Below are positions 26,246 to 34,932 of a stretch of DNA of 64,000 bases, piece by piece; the first letter of the stretch is position 1; the number at the start of each line of letters is the position of its first letter. Made by a program: the position numbers and the translations under genes. The DNA is from Albirhodobacter sp048262715 (GTDB taxonomy: Bacteria; Pseudomonadota; Alphaproteobacteria; Rhodobacterales; Rhodobacteraceae). The notes under the pieces are model-generated. The model was given only the letters and a program-made list of their open reading frames with translations. It did no database searches and had not been told where the DNA came from. The stretch is taken from contig JBLXEV010000003.1 of NCBI GenBank assembly GCA_048262715.1, positions 1 through 64,000 on the forward strand, read 5' to 3'.

Positions 26246-26833
26246 TTATTTTGCAAGCTCTAGCACAGGGGCGAGCGAAAGAATGAGCATAGCTGCCATG
26301 CTGTAATTGAAGAGCTTGAGGCGACGGGGGTCGCTGAGCCAGCGCGCCACCCCCTGCCCCAGCACCACCCAGATCGCGACGCAAGGAATTGTGACCGCGC
26401 CAAACACGAGACCGACCATCAACGGGCCAAGCGCTGCGTAGACCGTCACAGCCGTGATCGCCATCGCCCAAGCCTTCGGGTTCACCCATTGGAATGCGGC
26501 CGCTTGCAAGAAGGTCATCGGGCGCGCGACCTCACGGGCGGAGGGTGCGGAGGCGCGGGTGATCTTCCACGCAAGCCAGAGCATATAGAGAACCGACAGC
26601 ACCGCCAAAACTCGGCGCGCGAGCGGATGCGCGATAAACACCTGCGCAACCCCGAACCCGACCAGCGCCACCATCAGCGCAAACCCGAGCGCCACGCCCA
26701 GCATATGCGGGCCTGTGCGGCGGAATCCGAAATTCGCGCCCGATGTCATCAGCATGAGGTTATTCGGCCCCGGCGTGATCGAGGACACGAAGGAGAACGA
26801 GACGAGGGCGGTAAGGATCTGAAGATTGAGCAT
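26246..26833 (-). CDS. LysE-family exporter
   Basis: 195 residues from ATG 26833; a GTG 18 bases upstream is possible. N-terminal VSSITPGPNNLMLMTSGANFG is the LysE/RhtB motif, and about six membrane segments follow. It is divergent from an Lrp/AsnC regulator gene with only 72 bases between, an arrangement in which the regulator usually senses an amino acid and controls the exporter. Substrate unknown. Confidence 0.9.
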   Translation of the reverse strand: MLNLQILTALVSFSFVSSITPGPNNLMLMTSGANFGFRRTGPHMLGVALGFALMVALVGFGVAQVFIAHPLARRVLAVLSVLYMLWLAWKITRASAPSAREVARPMTFLQAAAFQWVNPKAWAMAITAVTVYAALGPLMVGLVFGAVTIPCVAIWVVLGQGVARWLSDPRRLKLFNYSMAAMLILSLAPVLELAK

Positions 26834-26905
26834 GGCGCAGATATATGCCACTCTTTACGCAATGTGTAAGCGATATCGCGCGCCATATCAGGAAAATCAC
26901 AATAT

Positions 26906-27358
26906 ATGATCGAAGTTGACAGCATCAACGCGCGGATATTGCGGATACTCGAGCGCGACGGGCGCATCCCGAATATGGATCTCGCGGAACGCGTTGGATT
27001 GTCGCCCTCGGCCTGCTTGCGCCGCGTGCAAGAGATGGAGCGGCGCGGCATCATTAAAGGCTACCGTGCAGTGGTCGCGCCCGAGGCGCGCGGCGGCGGG
27101 TTCATCGCCTATCTTGCCGTCGGCCTTTCGCTCCACACCAAATCCGCACAGGATGCTTTTGAGCGGGCCATGGCCCAAACCCCTGAAGTCCGAGAATGCC
27201 ATAATGTGACGGGCACAATCGAATATCTGCTGAGGGTCGAGACGCGCGATCTGGCGAGCTACAAGCATTTTCACACCGAGGTGCTGGGCACACTCCCGCA
27301 GGTCAACGCGATTACCAGCTATATCGTGATGGGATCGCCGAAGGATGAGCGCGCCTGA
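26906..27358 (+). CDS. Lrp/AsnC-family transcriptional regulator
   Basis: 150 residues. The N-terminal helix-turn-helix is DSINARILRILERDGRIPNMDLAERVGLSPSACLRRVQEMERRGII; the C-terminal RAM domain runs from about residue 65 with ECHNVTGTIEYLLRVETRDL, the usual amino-acid-sensing fold. It is divergent from one LysE-type gene and convergent with another (17 bases apart), so both are candidates for control. Confidence 0.93.
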   Translation: MIEVDSINARILRILERDGRIPNMDLAERVGLSPSACLRRVQEMERRGIIKGYRAVVAPEARGGGFIAYLAVGLSLHTKSAQDAFERAMAQTPEVRECHNVTGTIEYLLRVETRDLASYKHFHTEVLGTLPQVNAITSYIVMGSPKDERA

Positions 27359-27375
27359 AACGGCCCGCCTGAGGG

Positions 27376-28005
27376 TTATCGCGCGGTTTTGACGGCGAAC
27401 CAAAGCGCCACAAGCGCCAAGCCCAGCGAGAGCACTCGGCGCAGGCGACGCTCCAAAACCGGATCGTCAAAAAACGCCTGCGCCGCACCCGCCAGCGTGA
27501 CAATCGCGAGGTGGATCGCCGTCGCCACAGCGACATAAATCGCGGAGAGTGTGAGTGTCTGCGGCAGGTCGGCAGTGTCCGGCAGGAAACTCGGCAATAC
27601 CGCCACGTAAAACACCGCCGCTTTTGGATTCAAAAGATTGGTGATCAGCCCGCGCCGGAAGTAACGCCAGAGGGTCGAGCCAAGCGGCGCGTGTTCGATC
27701 TCCTCGGCAGAGCCGGACCACCCATCCCACGCCAGCCAGAGCAAGTAGACCACCCCGCCCCAACGCAGCGTTTGATAGGCAAGTTCCGAGGAGGATATCA
27801 ACGCAGCAAGACCAACCGCCGCCAAGCCGCCAACCACGGCAAGCCCCAGCGCCACGCCCGCCACCGCCGCATAACCCGCACGACGGCCTTCCGTAGCCGC
27901 GACCAGCGCGAGATAGGCCATATTCGGGCCGGGCGTCATCTCGATCAGCGCCGAGGTCACCGCAAATGCGAGCAGGGTCTCAAGTGTCAGCGCCTCGAGC
28001 AGCAC
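27376..28005 (-). CDS. LysE-family exporter
   Basis: 209 residues starting with GTG at 28005. IEMTPGPNMAYLALVAATEGRRAGYAA gives the family motif near residue 24; about six membrane segments are visible. The start is four bases after the hemF stop, so it is probably read with hemF, though a functional tie is not obvious. It ends next to the Lrp-type regulator gene. Confidence 0.9.
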   Translation of the reverse strand: MLLEALTLETLLAFAVTSALIEMTPGPNMAYLALVAATEGRRAGYAAVAGVALGLAVVGGLAAVGLAALISSSELAYQTLRWGGVVYLLWLAWDGWSGSAEEIEHAPLGSTLWRYFRRGLITNLLNPKAAVFYVAVLPSFLPDTADLPQTLTLSAIYVAVATAIHLAIVTLAGAAQAFFDDPVLERRLRRVLSLGLALVALWFAVKTAR

Positions 28006-28009
28006 CGCC

Positions 28010-28933
28010 TCAATACCATTTCGCGACGGGCGGCAGGCTCATCAACACCGCATCGGCGTTATGGCCCGTCTCCAGCCCGAATTTCGTGCCGCGATCATAG
28101 ACAAGGTTATATTCCGCATAGAGGCCGCGATGGCGGGCTTGGGTCTCGCGGTCGGCCTCCGTCCAAGGCGTATCGCGACGGCGTTCAGTCACGGGGACGA
28201 ACGCAGGCAAGAACGCCGCGCCGACATCGCGGGTGAAGGCGAAATCCGCCTCCCAATCGCCGGTGTTCAGATCGTCATAGAAAATCCCGCCCACGCCACG
28301 CGCACGGTTGCGGTGCGGGATAAAGAAATACTCATCCGCCCAGGCTTTGAACTTCGGGTAATAGCCTTCGTCATGCGCATCGCAGGCGCGCTGCAATTGC
28401 GCGTGGAAATCGGCCGTGTCCTCGGAATATTCAAGGCAGGGGTTGAGATCCGCGCCGCCGCCGAACCACCACGCATGCGGTGTCCAGAACATCCGCGTGT
28501 TCATATGCACGGCGGGGGTATGGGGGTTTTGCATATGCGCCACGAGGGAGATCCCCGCCGCCCAGAACCGCGGATCGGCCTCCATCCCCGGCACCCCGCG
28601 CGCCGCCATCGCCTTTTGAGCGCGCGGCGCGAGCGTGCCCCAGACGGTGGAGATATTCACCCCGACCTTCTCGAACACCCGCCCGCCGCGCATCACCGAC
28701 ATCTTGCCGCCGCCCTGATCCTCGCCGTCCGCGCCCGTGCGGGTGGTCGGCGTCACCTCGAACCGCCCCGCAGGGAGATCCGCGTGCGGGCCGGTGGTCT
28801 GACTGTCCTCAAGCGCCTCGAAAGCCGCCACGATCTGATCGCGCAACTCGGAGAACCACGCAGCCGCGCGGGCTTTTTCAGCGTCGAAATTGCCCATCCC
28901 TGAGGCAGCAGTTCGGGTGGCGTGATCGGTCAT
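28010..28933 (-). CDS. hemF: Oxygen-dependent coproporphyrinogen III oxidase
   Basis: 307 residues. HemF uses O2 to decarboxylate two propionates of coproporphyrinogen III. Conserved blocks are SVMRGGRVFEKVGVN, HMNTRMFW with FGGGADLNP, YFFIPHRNRARGVGGIFYDDL and GLYAEYNLVYDRGTKFGL near the C-terminus. The window also holds the anaerobic counterpart hemN, so the cell can make heme with or without oxygen. Confidence 0.97.
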   Translation of the reverse strand: MTDHATRTAASGMGNFDAEKARAAAWFSELRDQIVAAFEALEDSQTTGPHADLPAGRFEVTPTTRTGADGEDQGGGKMSVMRGGRVFEKVGVNISTVWGTLAPRAQKAMAARGVPGMEADPRFWAAGISLVAHMQNPHTPAVHMNTRMFWTPHAWWFGGGADLNPCLEYSEDTADFHAQLQRACDAHDEGYYPKFKAWADEYFFIPHRNRARGVGGIFYDDLNTGDWEADFAFTRDVGAAFLPAFVPVTERRRDTPWTEADRETQARHRGLYAEYNLVYDRGTKFGLETGHNADAVLMSLPPVAKWY

Positions 28934-29055
28934 GGCAGGCTCCTTCTTTGATCCGTCTCTAGCAGGCCTTGGCAGGGTCGTGAATTGCGTTTTTGCCGCA
29001 GGGGATTAAGGTATGGCTGCGCTGTCCTTTTGACCGCAGCGAAACCGGAGGAACC

Positions 29056-29445
29056 ATGCGAATTCTCACAGGGCTGATCGGGCTATCCTTGCTGGCCGCC
29101 TGCGCCACACCGCAGCAGCGCTGCGTGAACCGCGAGACGCGCGATTATCGCATCACCTACAAGCGGGTCACCACGCTGGAACAGGATCTCGCGCGCGGCT
29201 ATTCGCTCGTAGAGGAAGATGTCACCCGTACCCGTTGGGTGCGCTGCGGCGGCGCGAAAGGCGAGCGCCCGCGCCTGTGCCTTGACGAATATGATGTCAC
29301 CGTCACCCGCCGCGTTCCGGTGGATGCAGAGGTCGCGCGAGCGGAATTGGGTGTGCTCAAGGCGCGTCTCGTAAAGCAGCGCGCGCCGATGGATGCTGCC
29401 GTCGCACAATGCCGGATCGAGTTCCCCGAGGAGAAAGAAGGCTAA
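29056..29445 (+). CDS. Small predicted lipoprotein
   Basis: 129 residues from ATG 29056 (GGAGG six bases upstream; the longer frame is not supported). MRILTGLIGLSLLAAC is a lipoprotein signal with lipobox LLAAC. The mature part has several Cys (QRCVNR, VRCGGAKG, RLCLDEYDV, AQCRIEF), which could form disulfides in the periplasm. No known domain recognised. It is convergent with the SDR gene four bases away. Confidence 0.8.
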   Translation: MRILTGLIGLSLLAACATPQQRCVNRETRDYRITYKRVTTLEQDLARGYSLVEEDVTRTRWVRCGGAKGERPRLCLDEYDVTVTRRVPVDAEVARAELGVLKARLVKQRAPMDAAVAQCRIEFPEEKEG

Positions 29446-29449
29446 GCGA

Positions 29450-30262
29450 TTAGAACGCCGGAACCTTCACCGCATCCATCAAGGAGCGCCCGCCGTCCAC
29501 CGTCATGATCTGGCCCGTCATAAAGCCGGAGCCGGAGGAGGCGAGGAATTGCACCGCTTCGACCATCTCCTGCCCTGCGGCGATCCGGCCGAGCGGGGTC
29601 GCCTCCAAAATCGCATCCCGCAGATCGCCATTCTCGCGCAGCGCGCCTTGCAGCGAGGCCGACATCACCGAGCCCATCGCCACCGCATTCACGCGAATGC
29701 CCTTAGGTGCCAGCGCCAGCGCGAGCGAGCGCGTGGCCTGATCCTGCGCGGCGCAGGCGATGGAATAGGCCAGCAACTCGGGCTGGCTGCGTTGGGCGGC
29801 GATAGAGGACAGGTTGATGATCGACCCAATCGCCTCGCCCTCTTCGCGGCCCTCTTTCTCGGCCTGCGAAATCATCCGCTTGGCCACCATCTGCGACAGG
29901 CGCAGCCCAGAGGTCAGGTTTTGGCGCAGCATTTTATCGAGCAGGTCATCCTCAACGCTGAGCGGATCACTCACCGCGAAGCAGCGCGAGGCGTTCACGA
30001 GAATATCAATCCGGTCAAAGGCGTCGATTGTCGCCGAGATCAGGTTGTTGATCGTCAGCTTCTGGCACAGATCCCCCGCGAAATAGCGCACGGGCCCCTC
30101 ATTGGCAGCATCCTCGCCCACATCGGCACAGAGCTTGGCATCATCAATATCGGCGAACATGACATTCGCGCCGCGATCTACGAAATGCCGCGCGATACAG
30201 GCGCCGATCCCATGGGCCGCGCCCGTAACGATGGCAGTTTTACCGGAAATAGAAAGTGACAT
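29450..30262 (-). CDS. SDR-family protein with altered catalytic site
   Basis: 270 residues, Rossmann fold. The NAD(P)-binding TGAAHGIG is intact and FADIDD follows beta2, suggesting NAD. However the catalytic YxxxK reads YSIAC: Tyr 166 is present but the Lys is Cys 170. The usual NNAG reads NASR. The catalytic Ser (INLSS, 152-153) is present. It may be a non-catalytic or altered SDR. It starts 24 bases after the RsmC-like gene and is probably co-transcribed with it. Confidence 0.85.
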   Translation of the reverse strand: MSLSISGKTAIVTGAAHGIGACIARHFVDRGANVMFADIDDAKLCADVGEDAANEGPVRYFAGDLCQKLTINNLISATIDAFDRIDILVNASRCFAVSDPLSVEDDLLDKMLRQNLTSGLRLSQMVAKRMISQAEKEGREEGEAIGSIINLSSIAAQRSQPELLAYSIACAAQDQATRSLALALAPKGIRVNAVAMGSVMSASLQGALRENGDLRDAILEATPLGRIAAGQEMVEAVQFLASSGSGFMTGQIMTVDGGRSLMDAVKVPAF

Positions 30263-30286
30263 GGCAGACCTCGATGCTTGGCGCGC

Positions 30287-31306
30287 TTAGCGGCCGATGA
30301 CGGGTTTGGCGGCACGGAAGAGTTTGAACGCCCCATCGGGGCCGCGCGCGCCGGAAGCTTGCGGCGCGAATAGCTCCTCAACCTCTTTGAACTGGCTGCG
30401 CAGCACGGTCTCATAGGGCAGATGGCGATTGGCGACCATATAGAGGCTGCCCGACAGGGAAAGGAGCTTCGCCGCCGCGCGGATGAACGCACCGCCCAAG
30501 GCCGGATCGGCATCGCGCGTCGTGTGGAACGGCGGGTTCATCACCACCGCGCCAAAGCGATGATCGAAACTGATCGTTGTCGCATCGGCCCAATGGAACT
30601 GCGCACGCGGATCGGTGATGTTGCGACGGGCACAGTCCAACGCGGTGTGATCCGCCTCGATCAGATGCAGCTCCTCTACGCCGCGCACGGCCAGAATCTG
30701 CGCCGAAAGCCAGCCCCAGCCCGCGCCCAGATCGGCGACACGCGAGGGAAGTTTCGGCGGCAAGACGGCGGCAAGCAACTGCGATCCACGATCCACTTTG
30801 CCTTCCGAGAACACACCCGGACGGGTGACAAACCCCTCAGCGGGGGAGGTCTCAGCCGGCAGCCATTGCGCCAGATCGCTGCTGGGCCGTGCGGCAAAAA
30901 TCTTGCCATGGGCTTTGGAAACGGGCGGCGCGGTCTCACCCACCGACCGCATATCCTTCAGGATCGAATCGATCCCGTCGGTTTTCGCGCCGTCGATCCA
31001 GATTGGCCCTTGCGTGCGGGCACGGGCCTCCGCGATCATCGCGCGGGCTTGGGTTTTCGAGCGCGGCAAAAAAATCAACGCCGAGCCGAAAGAACCTGCC
31101 GGATCCAGCGCGTCCAGAGTGGGGTGCACGTCAAACCCGCGCACATTGAGCGCCGCATGATCGGGCGCGAAGCCTTGGATCAACGTGAGCTGTGCGCGCG
31201 GCAGATCGGAAAGATCATCCGTTTCGCGCGCACCCAGAACGAGAATCTGGCCTGCGGGCAACGGATCGAATGCGTCAAGCGCGAGTGAGATACGAGGATG
31301 GGTCAT
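30287..31306 (-). CDS. RsmC/RlmG-like rRNA (guanine-N2) methyltransferase
   Basis: 339 residues, two methyltransferase-like halves as in RsmC. The N-terminal half lacks catalytic motifs. The C-terminal half has the SAM-binding VADLGAGWGWLSAQIL and the catalytic VVMNPPFHTT (NPPF), typical for N2-methylation of a guanine in rRNA. RsmC acts on G1207 of 16S rRNA; RlmG on 23S. Which of these applies is not settled by sequence reading. Confidence 0.85.
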   Translation of the reverse strand: MTHPRISLALDAFDPLPAGQILVLGARETDDLSDLPRAQLTLIQGFAPDHAALNVRGFDVHPTLDALDPAGSFGSALIFLPRSKTQARAMIAEARARTQGPIWIDGAKTDGIDSILKDMRSVGETAPPVSKAHGKIFAARPSSDLAQWLPAETSPAEGFVTRPGVFSEGKVDRGSQLLAAVLPPKLPSRVADLGAGWGWLSAQILAVRGVEELHLIEADHTALDCARRNITDPRAQFHWADATTISFDHRFGAVVMNPPFHTTRDADPALGGAFIRAAAKLLSLSGSLYMVANRHLPYETVLRSQFKEVEELFAPQASGARGPDGAFKLFRAAKPVIGR

Positions 31307-31327
31307 GTCGGGCGGGGCGCGAGGCCC

Positions 31328-31666
31328 TCACTCCTTTTCCATGGTGCATTGCAAAGGATGTTGGTTGCGCCGCGCGCTGTCCATAACCTGCGCGACCTTG
31401 GTTTCGGCGATCTCATAAGAGAAGACGCCGACCACTGCGAGGCCTTTTTTGTGTACCGTCAGCATAATCTCGAACGCATGCGCATGATCGAGGCCGAAGA
31501 ACCGCTCCAGAATATGGATCACGAACTCCATCGGCGTGTAGTCATCATTGAGCAGCATCACCTTATACATCGGCGGACGCTTGGATTTGGGCCGCGTCTT
31601 GAGCGCGATGCCGAGATCCCCCTCGGGCGTATCATCATCGTTCATCATGATATCGGGCTGACGCAA
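31328..31666 (-). CDS. clpS: ATP-dependent Clp protease adaptor ClpS
   Basis: 112 residues from a TTG at 31666 that has GGAG six bases upstream; ATG 31648 is the alternative. ClpS brings N-degron substrates to ClpA. The core is PPMYKVMLLNDDYTPMEFVIHILERFF with the substrate-gate NDDYTPM, then VHKKGLAVVGVFSYEIAETKVAQV. The N-terminal 30 residues are acidic and flexible as usual. Confidence 0.95.
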   Translation of the reverse strand: MRQPDIMMNDDDTPEGDLGIALKTRPKSKRPPMYKVMLLNDDYTPMEFVIHILERFFGLDHAHAFEIMLTVHKKGLAVVGVFSYEIAETKVAQVMDSARRNQHPLQCTMEKE

Positions 31667-31925
31667 GGCAGGCTCCGTGATTGAGCGGAATCAAAAGGTT
31701 CGAGCAGCGAATATAGGATTTTCTAACGACATTAAAACCCCGAAGGGCGCATGGCTATCCGATTGCAGGGCGAATGCCTAGCGTTTGATCGCAATGATTG
31801 CCCCGCCGCGCATTTTGCGCAAGATTGCCCGCGAGGATGCACCCCCACACAGGGCGCAGAATGCAGATGCGGCTTAGAGGCTTACGGGCGGCCCGCAGAC
31901 AAATTTAAACGAGGAACACGGTGCC

Positions 31926-32630
31926 ATGGCGCGAATTACGACGATTGGATTCGATGCGGATGATACGCTTTGGCACAACGAGCGGTTTTTCCACCTGACC
32001 CAACACTATGTGTTCGATCTCCTCGCCCCCTATTCGGAGGGTGATGATCTCGCCGCACGGCTGTTGGCCGCAGAGCGCCGTAATCTCGGCCATTACGGGT
32101 TCGGCATTAAGGGCTTCACCCTCTCGATGATCGAAACCGCCATTGAGGTCTCTGGCGGTCGCGTGCCCGCCTCGGTGATTGCCGATATCATGGCCGCAGG
32201 GCGCGAAATGCTCCGCCACCCGGTCGAACTCCTGCCTGGCGCGGGCGACGCGGTGGAGGCCCTCGCCCGCAGCCATAAGATCGTGCTGATCACCAAGGGC
32301 GATCTTTTGGATCAAGAACGCAAACTGGCGCAATCGGGTCTGGGCGATATGTTCAACGCGGTGGAGATCGTCTCGGATAAGCAAGTGCCGATCTATGACC
32401 GGATCTTTGCGGCGCATGGCACGGGGGCGGCGGAAGGGCTGATGGTCGGCAATTCGATGAAATCCGATGTGCTACCGATGATCGGCGCGGGCGGCCACGG
32501 CGTCTTTGTTCCCGCCGATCTGGGCTGGGCGCTGGAGGCGGCCGATGCGCCCGAAGGCGAGACGCGCTTTCACGAGATCCCTGATCTTGGCGCGCTGAGC
32601 CCCCTCGTCGAACGGATCGAACACAGCTAA
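31926..32630 (+). CDS. HAD-family hydrolase
   Basis: 234 residues. Motif I is FDADDTLW (DxDxT) near residue 9, motif II ITKGD, motif III Lys in SDKQVP, and motif IV GNSMKSDVLP. A helical C1 cap lies between motifs I and II, as in phosphatases of small metabolites. Substrate unknown. ACGAGGAAC stands upstream of the ATG. The 260-base gap before it holds no other gene that I can recognise. Confidence 0.9.
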   Translation: MARITTIGFDADDTLWHNERFFHLTQHYVFDLLAPYSEGDDLAARLLAAERRNLGHYGFGIKGFTLSMIETAIEVSGGRVPASVIADIMAAGREMLRHPVELLPGAGDAVEALARSHKIVLITKGDLLDQERKLAQSGLGDMFNAVEIVSDKQVPIYDRIFAAHGTGAAEGLMVGNSMKSDVLPMIGAGGHGVFVPADLGWALEAADAPEGETRFHEIPDLGALSPLVERIEHS

Positions 32631-32925
32631 CGGCCCATCGGCGGATCTTCGCACAGCGCGGGCGCGATTCCGGTGCGCTGCGTTCCCATTTTTGCTGAAC
32701 GAAGGCAGGCTTACGAGGGCCGTCGCGCCCAATGCCGCGAAATCTAGAGAGAACGGAATAGGAACCCCACTAGATGCAGCGCAAACAGGGCTAACTGTTG
32801 CGTGAAGGTCGCGGCGAAACACTTTGAAATATTGGTGTTTTCTCCCTCACGCGCCCGTGTTACGCTGAAAGAAAGCAGTTCTAGAGCCCTACAAAAATCG
32901 GGGCCAATCGAGGCAGGAAAAGATC

Positions 32926-34641
32926 ATGGTCGTGACCACGCTAGCGCGTCGGGTCCGTTTTGGGCTTTTGGCAATCGCACTCTTTCTCGCGCCGATGGTG
33001 GCGCAGGCAGCTCCCTACGCGGCGCTGGTGATGGATGCCCGAACCGGAGAAGTTCTTTACTCCAAAAACGCCGATACGCGACTGCATCCTGCCTCTCTGA
33101 CCAAGATGATGACGCTCTATCTCGCCTTCCAAGCGATTGAACGCGGCGAAGTCACGCTCGACACTCAGATCACCGTCTCGAAGAACGCCGCAGCACAACC
33201 GCCCTCGCGGCTCGGCCTCAAAGCGGGTCAGAAAATCGCCCTGCGCTACCTGATCCGCGCCGCCGCCGTAAAATCCGCGAATGACGCGGCCTCGGCCATC
33301 GGCGATGGCATCGCCGGAAACGAGGAAAAATGGGCAGAGCGGATGACCGCGATGGCCAGACAACTCGGGATGAGCAACACCACATTTAAAAACGCCAACG
33401 GGCTGACGCGCACGGGGCACCTCTCGACCGCCCGCGACATGACCGTGATGGGGCGTCATCTGTTCTACGACTTCCCTCAGTATTATAACATCTTCTCGCG
33501 CCGCTCGGCGGATGTCGGGATTGGCAAAGTCTATTCGACCAATCGCCGCTTCCTCGATGCCTATGATGGCGCGGACGGGATCAAAACCGGCTATACCTCG
33601 GCGGCAGGGTTCAACCTTGTCGGCTCGGCCAAGCGCGGCAACAAACGGATCATCGCAACGGTCTTCGGCGGTACCTCCACCGCGCAACGCAACGCGAAAG
33701 TGGCGGAATTGCTGGATCTCGGCTTTGGCCGCGCGCCCGGCAATGTCCGTGAGGAAAAACCGCAGCCGCCGCAATATCTGGCCGAAGCGCCTAGCGGTGC
33801 CCCCGCCCCCGGAAGTTCAGCGAAAACCATCCGCGTTGCAGGAGCCGCCCTTGTGGTGAGCCCGCGCCCCGCAGCGCGCCCGACGATCGCCCTGCCCGAA
33901 ACCGACACAGATGCGATCATGGCCGCAGTTGCCCTCGCGCAGACCCCGAAGACGCCCGCGCCTGACACAACAGAGGCCGTGGCGGCTGCGCTCGCGACGC
34001 CTGCTGAGGCCGCTGAGGCCCCCGCGATTGTCTTGGCCGAAGCCCCTGATGCGCTGCAGGTCAGCCCGCGCCCGATGGCCGCGCCGCGCAAAGAGGCCGC
34101 TCCGGTCGCTGAGGCACCTGTGGTGATGGCAGAGGCCGCGTCCCAAGCCTCGCCTGTCATTCCGACGGCGAAGCCCGCCAGCATCCAGACAACAGCGCCC
34201 CAGCCCGAAACATTGGAATTGGCCTCCGCAGTCGCGACATCTCCGGCAGCAGTGGCCCCGGCTGCGGTGGATCTGGCACCTGCGGCTGTCGGCTTCGTGC
34301 AAAGCTCCAAGCCGCAGCCGGAGACGCTGATTCTCGCCTCCGTCGGCCCCTCCCCCGCGGCCCCGCGCGAAGATCCTGTCGTGATCGCTCGCGCCTCCAC
34401 CTCTGGCGGCCGCCATTGGGGGATCAAGCTCGGGCTGCACACCTCGGAATATAACGCCCAGCGCGCCCTCGTCCAAACCGCGCTGATGGAAAGTGATGCC
34501 TTGGGGGATGCACTGCGCAAAGTGAACCGTCGCCCGACAGGGTTTGAAGCGAGCTTCGTCGGCATGACCGAAGACGGGGCCAAACTGGCCTGCCGCCGGA
34601 TCGCCGCGCGCTCGAAACCTTGCGAACTGGTCGGCCCGTAA
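32926..34641 (+). CDS. D-alanyl-D-alanine carboxypeptidase (S11) with C-terminal SPOR domain
   Basis: 571 residues with a signal peptide (LLAIALFLAPMVAQA). The penicillin-binding catalytic motifs are SLTK (in HPASLTKMMTL), SAN (in VKSANDAAS) and KTG (in DGIKTGYTS), so it should trim the terminal D-Ala of stem peptides. After about residue 290 comes a 190-residue Ala/Pro-rich linker and then a SPOR-like domain (HWGIKLGLHTSEYNAQRAL to the end), which in other proteins binds denuded septal glycan. Together this suggests work at the division site. Confidence 0.92.
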   Translation: MVVTTLARRVRFGLLAIALFLAPMVAQAAPYAALVMDARTGEVLYSKNADTRLHPASLTKMMTLYLAFQAIERGEVTLDTQITVSKNAAAQPPSRLGLKAGQKIALRYLIRAAAVKSANDAASAIGDGIAGNEEKWAERMTAMARQLGMSNTTFKNANGLTRTGHLSTARDMTVMGRHLFYDFPQYYNIFSRRSADVGIGKVYSTNRRFLDAYDGADGIKTGYTSAAGFNLVGSAKRGNKRIIATVFGGTSTAQRNAKVAELLDLGFGRAPGNVREEKPQPPQYLAEAPSGAPAPGSSAKTIRVAGAALVVSPRPAARPTIALPETDTDAIMAAVALAQTPKTPAPDTTEAVAAALATPAEAAEAPAIVLAEAPDALQVSPRPMAAPRKEAAPVAEAPVVMAEAASQASPVIPTAKPASIQTTAPQPETLELASAVATSPAAVAPAAVDLAPAAVGFVQSSKPQPETLILASVGPSPAAPREDPVVIARASTSGGRHWGIKLGLHTSEYNAQRALVQTALMESDALGDALRKVNRRPTGFEASFVGMTEDGAKLACRRIAARSKPCELVGP

Positions 34642-34695
34642 AGGGCAATGCTACCTCCACTGCGCCTCCGTTAGCTCCGGACGGGCACAGGCAAT

Positions 34696-34723
34696 GGCCG
34701 CTTCCCAACGGAGGCGGCCTTTT
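34696..34723 (+). terminator. Terminator after the carboxypeptidase gene
   Basis: GGCCGCTTCC-CAAC-GGAGGCGGCC, ten pairs with one G-T, followed by TTTT. Confidence 0.85.
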
Positions 34724-34769
34724 GCGTCATAAGGTTGCGATGCGGTGTTAGTTTGAAAGCGGCGGCCCC

Positions 34770-34928
34770 TCAGGGCGCGGGGTGATCATCGAAATCCTTG
34801 CGCAGGATCCGCTCCGCATCGCCCTTCGGATCCTCATATTGCCGCGATTTCAACGCCCAGAAGAACGCCGCCAAACCAGCGCCGCCCAAGAGCAGCGAAA
34901 TCGGAATCAGATAGGCGAGGATTTCCAT
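34770..34928 (-). CDS. ccoS: cbb3 oxidase maturation protein CcoS
   Basis: 52 residues, shorter than most ORF cut-offs. It reads MEILAYLIPISLLLGGAGLA, a single membrane helix, then FFWALKSRQYEDPKGDAERIL, the CcoS signature (YEDP, GDAxRIL). CcoS is needed to insert cofactors into cbb3-type cytochrome oxidase. It starts four bases after the ccoI stop and is the last gene of ccoGHIS. Confidence 0.93.
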   Translation of the reverse strand: MEILAYLIPISLLLGGAGLAAFFWALKSRQYEDPKGDAERILRKDFDDHPAP

Positions 34929-34932
34929 GGCG

